The position numbers and the translations under genes were made by a program. A stretch of 64,000 nucleotides of DNA. Origin: DAOVRD01 sp964521715. Lineage in GTDB: Bacteria; Planctomycetota; Brocadiia; SM23-32. Shown here piece by piece: positions 62,473 to 64,000 of this stretch. Location of the stretch: NCBI GenBank assembly GCA_964521715.1, contig CAZFSS010000003.1, forward strand, positions 1 through 64,000. Direction: 5' to 3'. The notes below the pieces were generated by a model. The model was not told the origin of the DNA. It made no database searches and worked only from the letters and a program-made list of their open reading frames with translations. How positions within the stretch are numbered: position 1 is the stretch's first letter; every line of letters begins with the position of its first letter.

Positions 62473-64000
62473 ATGGAATCCCGCAAAGCTGGCAGGTTCG
62501 TCACCGGGCTGGTTCTGGTCGCCGTGGGCGCGTTCCTGCTGATCAGCCTGATCACGCATGACCCACGCGAGGGTCCGTTCCCGGACGTGCGCGCCGGCGG
62601 CACAGGCAGCAACGCGTGCGGCGTCGTGGGCGCCTACGTGTCCGCCTACGCGCTGGCGCTGCTTGGCTGGGCGGCCTACGCGGTGACGGGCTCTGTGGCC
62701 GTCGCGGGCCTGTTGGTGCTGTTCGGGGTGAGGATTTCCGGCCCGGTCGTGAGGTCGGCAGGCCTGGCCGTCATCGTGGTGAGCATGCTGCTCGGGCTGG
62801 CGATGCTCCACGCGTCGCCGGCCAGCACGCCCGGGTCCTACCGGGCGGGACCGGGCGTTGCGGGAGGGGTCCTCGGCATCCTGTTGGCCGGCGTTCTCTA
62901 CCGCGGCGTGGGTGCGACGGGTTCCATCATCCTCTTCCTGCTGTCGGGCTTCGTGGGAGCGTTTCTGCTGGCCGGGGCAGAGCTCGCCGTCGTCTTGGCG
63001 GCGGCGGCGGGGCGTCTGAAACCGTTGGCGTCCGTGGCCTTCCGCTCGGCGCGCAGGGCGCCCGTCCGGGAGCCGGCGGCGGCCGTTCAGTCGGCTGCGC
63101 CGGCGGATCTGGAGCCGGAGGTCGTTCCGGCGTTCGAGCAGCCGGTGGGGCCGGCGCCTGGGGCGCTGGTGCGTGCGGTGCCGGAGGATGGGCCCTCGGA
63201 GGAAGATGAGCGGACGGAAGCACCTGCAGAGCCGCCGGAGCCGGAGGTCGTGACGGGGCATACGAGGGCCCCGGACGTGGAAGAGGAGGAAGTGGACCTC
63301 GAGCTGTTCGAGAACGTGGCGCGCGACGGGGAATACCGTCTGCCGCCGATCGGCCTGCTCGAGGAGTGCCCCTTGGCGTCCGGCGGCGACGATGAAGCGG
63401 AGATCAGGGAGAAGGGGCGGGTGCTGGCCCGCACGCTCGCCGAGTTCAAGGTGGAGGCGCACGTGGTGGGGATCAGGCGCGGCCCTGTCATCACGATGTA
63501 CGAGCTGTCGCTCTCGCCCGGCACGAAGGTCTCGAAGGTCGAATCGCTCTCGGACGACCTGGCCATTGCGCTGAAGGCACCCAACGTGCGGATCGTCGCC
63601 CCGCTGCCGGGCAAGAACACGGTCGGCATCGAGGTGCCCAACACGGAGCGGGACCTGGTCGGCATCCGCGAGCTGATGGAGGAGCTCGGCAAGAAGGCCG
63701 GCAAGCTGGCCATCCCCCTGTTCCTGGGCAAGGACACGGCGGGCAATCCGCTCGTGCTCGACCTGGCCACGTGCCCGCACCTGCTGGTGGCCGGCGCGAC
63801 CGGATCGGGCAAGTCGGTCGCCATAAACGTCATGATTTGCAGCATCCTGATGGCGCGCAAGCCGGAGGAGGTGCAGCTTCTGCTGATCGACCCCAAGTCC
63901 GTCGAGTTCACCCAGTATCATCAGCTTCCGCACCTGATCTGCCCCGTCCTGAGCGACATGAAGAAGGCCGCTTCGGTGCTCAAGTGGGCGTGCAAGAAGA
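62473..64000 (+). CDS. ftsK: FtsK/SpoIIIE DNA translocase, 3' end outside window
   Basis: The frame runs off the window after 509 codons. The N-terminal 180 residues contain four transmembrane helices (for example GLVLVAVGAFLLISLITH), followed by a Pro/Glu-rich linker of about 120 residues and the motor domain. Seen motifs include VVGIRRGPVITMYEL, VEIGIEVPN-like IVAPLPGKNTVGIEVPN, the Walker A GATGSGKS and the Walker B LLLIDPKSVEF. FtsK pumps DNA at the division septum to resolve chromosome dimers. The C-terminal gamma domain is beyond the window. Confidence 0.93.
   Translation, partial: MESRKAGRFVTGLVLVAVGAFLLISLITHDPREGPFPDVRAGGTGSNACGVVGAYVSAYALALLGWAAYAVTGSVAVAGLLVLFGVRISGPVVRSAGLAVIVVSMLLGLAMLHASPASTPGSYRAGPGVAGGVLGILLAGVLYRGVGATGSIILFLLSGFVGAFLLAGAELAVVLAAAAGRLKPLASVAFRSARRAPVREPAAAVQSAAPADLEPEVVPAFEQPVGPAPGALVRAVPEDGPSEEDERTEAPAEPPEPEVVTGHTRAPDVEEEEVDLELFENVARDGEYRLPPIGLLEECPLASGGDDEAEIREKGRVLARTLAEFKVEAHVVGIRRGPVITMYELSLSPGTKVSKVESLSDDLAIALKAPNVRIVAPLPGKNTVGIEVPNTERDLVGIRELMEELGKKAGKLAIPLFLGKDTAGNPLVLDLATCPHLLVAGATGSGKSVAINVMICSILMARKPEEVQLLLIDPKSVEFTQYHQLPHLICPVLSDMKKAASVLKWACKK

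Overview
The window is a 64 kb, GC-rich, densely coding bacterial segment carrying a carbon-monoxide dehydrogenase/acetyl-CoA synthase (CODH/ACS) operon and a large membrane-bound [NiFe] hydrogenase-Mrp antiporter operon, so the host probably runs the Wood-Ljungdahl pathway with ion-pumping energy conservation. The surrounding genes (DUF4175-like membrane protein, prenyltransferase-fold/DUF4159 protein, WD40-repeat protein kinase, tandem neutral-ceramidase-family proteins, ankyrin protein) are typical of Planctomycetota and allied uncultured lineages. That taxonomic placement is an inference from gene content; there is no rRNA or tRNA gene in the window to support it.

Layout. 1-3.7 kb: three overlapping envelope/coiled-coil genes, the first cut by the window edge. 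3.7-12.2 kb: rmuC, the RNA-repair pair archease-rtcB, a LysM protein, a HEAT-repeat lipoprotein, a small kinase-like protein and a large DUF4159 protein. 12.3-14.7 kb: two tandem ceramidase-family paralogues on the minus strand, separated by a long RNA hairpin. 15.0-31.4 kb: the CODH/ACS operon in the order cooC, CODH, ferredoxin, FAD oxidoreductase, acsB, acsC, acsV, acsD, acsE, DUF3786, DRTGG-type ATPase, pseudo-receiver, formate-THF ligase. 31.7-34.9 kb: bioY, DUF1284, a relic bioY tail, an ankyrin gene and a 424-bp single-gene unit bounded by 30-bp inverted repeats. 34.9-35.9 kb: hypBA. 36.4-41.8 kb: an EF-G paralogue and the WD40 kinase. 42.2-56.9 kb: the hydrogenase operon, in the order iron-sulfur beta-like subunit, FAD/NAD(P) gamma-like subunit, molybdopterin-type subunit, ferredoxin, Ech/Mbh core subunits, Mrp subunits, NuoI-like subunit and maturation protease. 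57.0-59.2 kb: a DUF2089 regulator followed by three proteins sharing a SHOCT-like helix motif. 59.3-64 kb: an unknown protein, a flavoprotein, a Gfo/Idh/MocA oxidoreductase, a GyrI-like protein and the start of ftsK.

How the parts fit. Formate-THF ligase feeds the methyl branch. AcsE moves the methyl group from methyl-THF to the corrinoid protein AcsCD, which AcsV reactivates. CODH supplies CO, AcsB makes acetyl-CoA, and CooC is the presumed nickel inserter. The ferredoxin and FAD protein link CODH to ferredoxin/NAD(P)H pools. The Mbh-Mrp complex can couple ferredoxin oxidation to H2 formation and to Na+ or H+ export. HypA/HypB and the HycI-type protease would mature its NiFe centre.

The most unusual signals are the GxxExxY gene framed by 30-bp inverted repeats, a PDZ-like domain inserted in the MrpD-type subunit, an NAD(P)H/molybdopterin-type module placed in front of the hydrogenase, a degenerate second bioY 3' end, and a receiver-like protein in the CODH/ACS operon whose phosphoacceptor position is His. 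About ten good sigma70-like promoters can be read directly.
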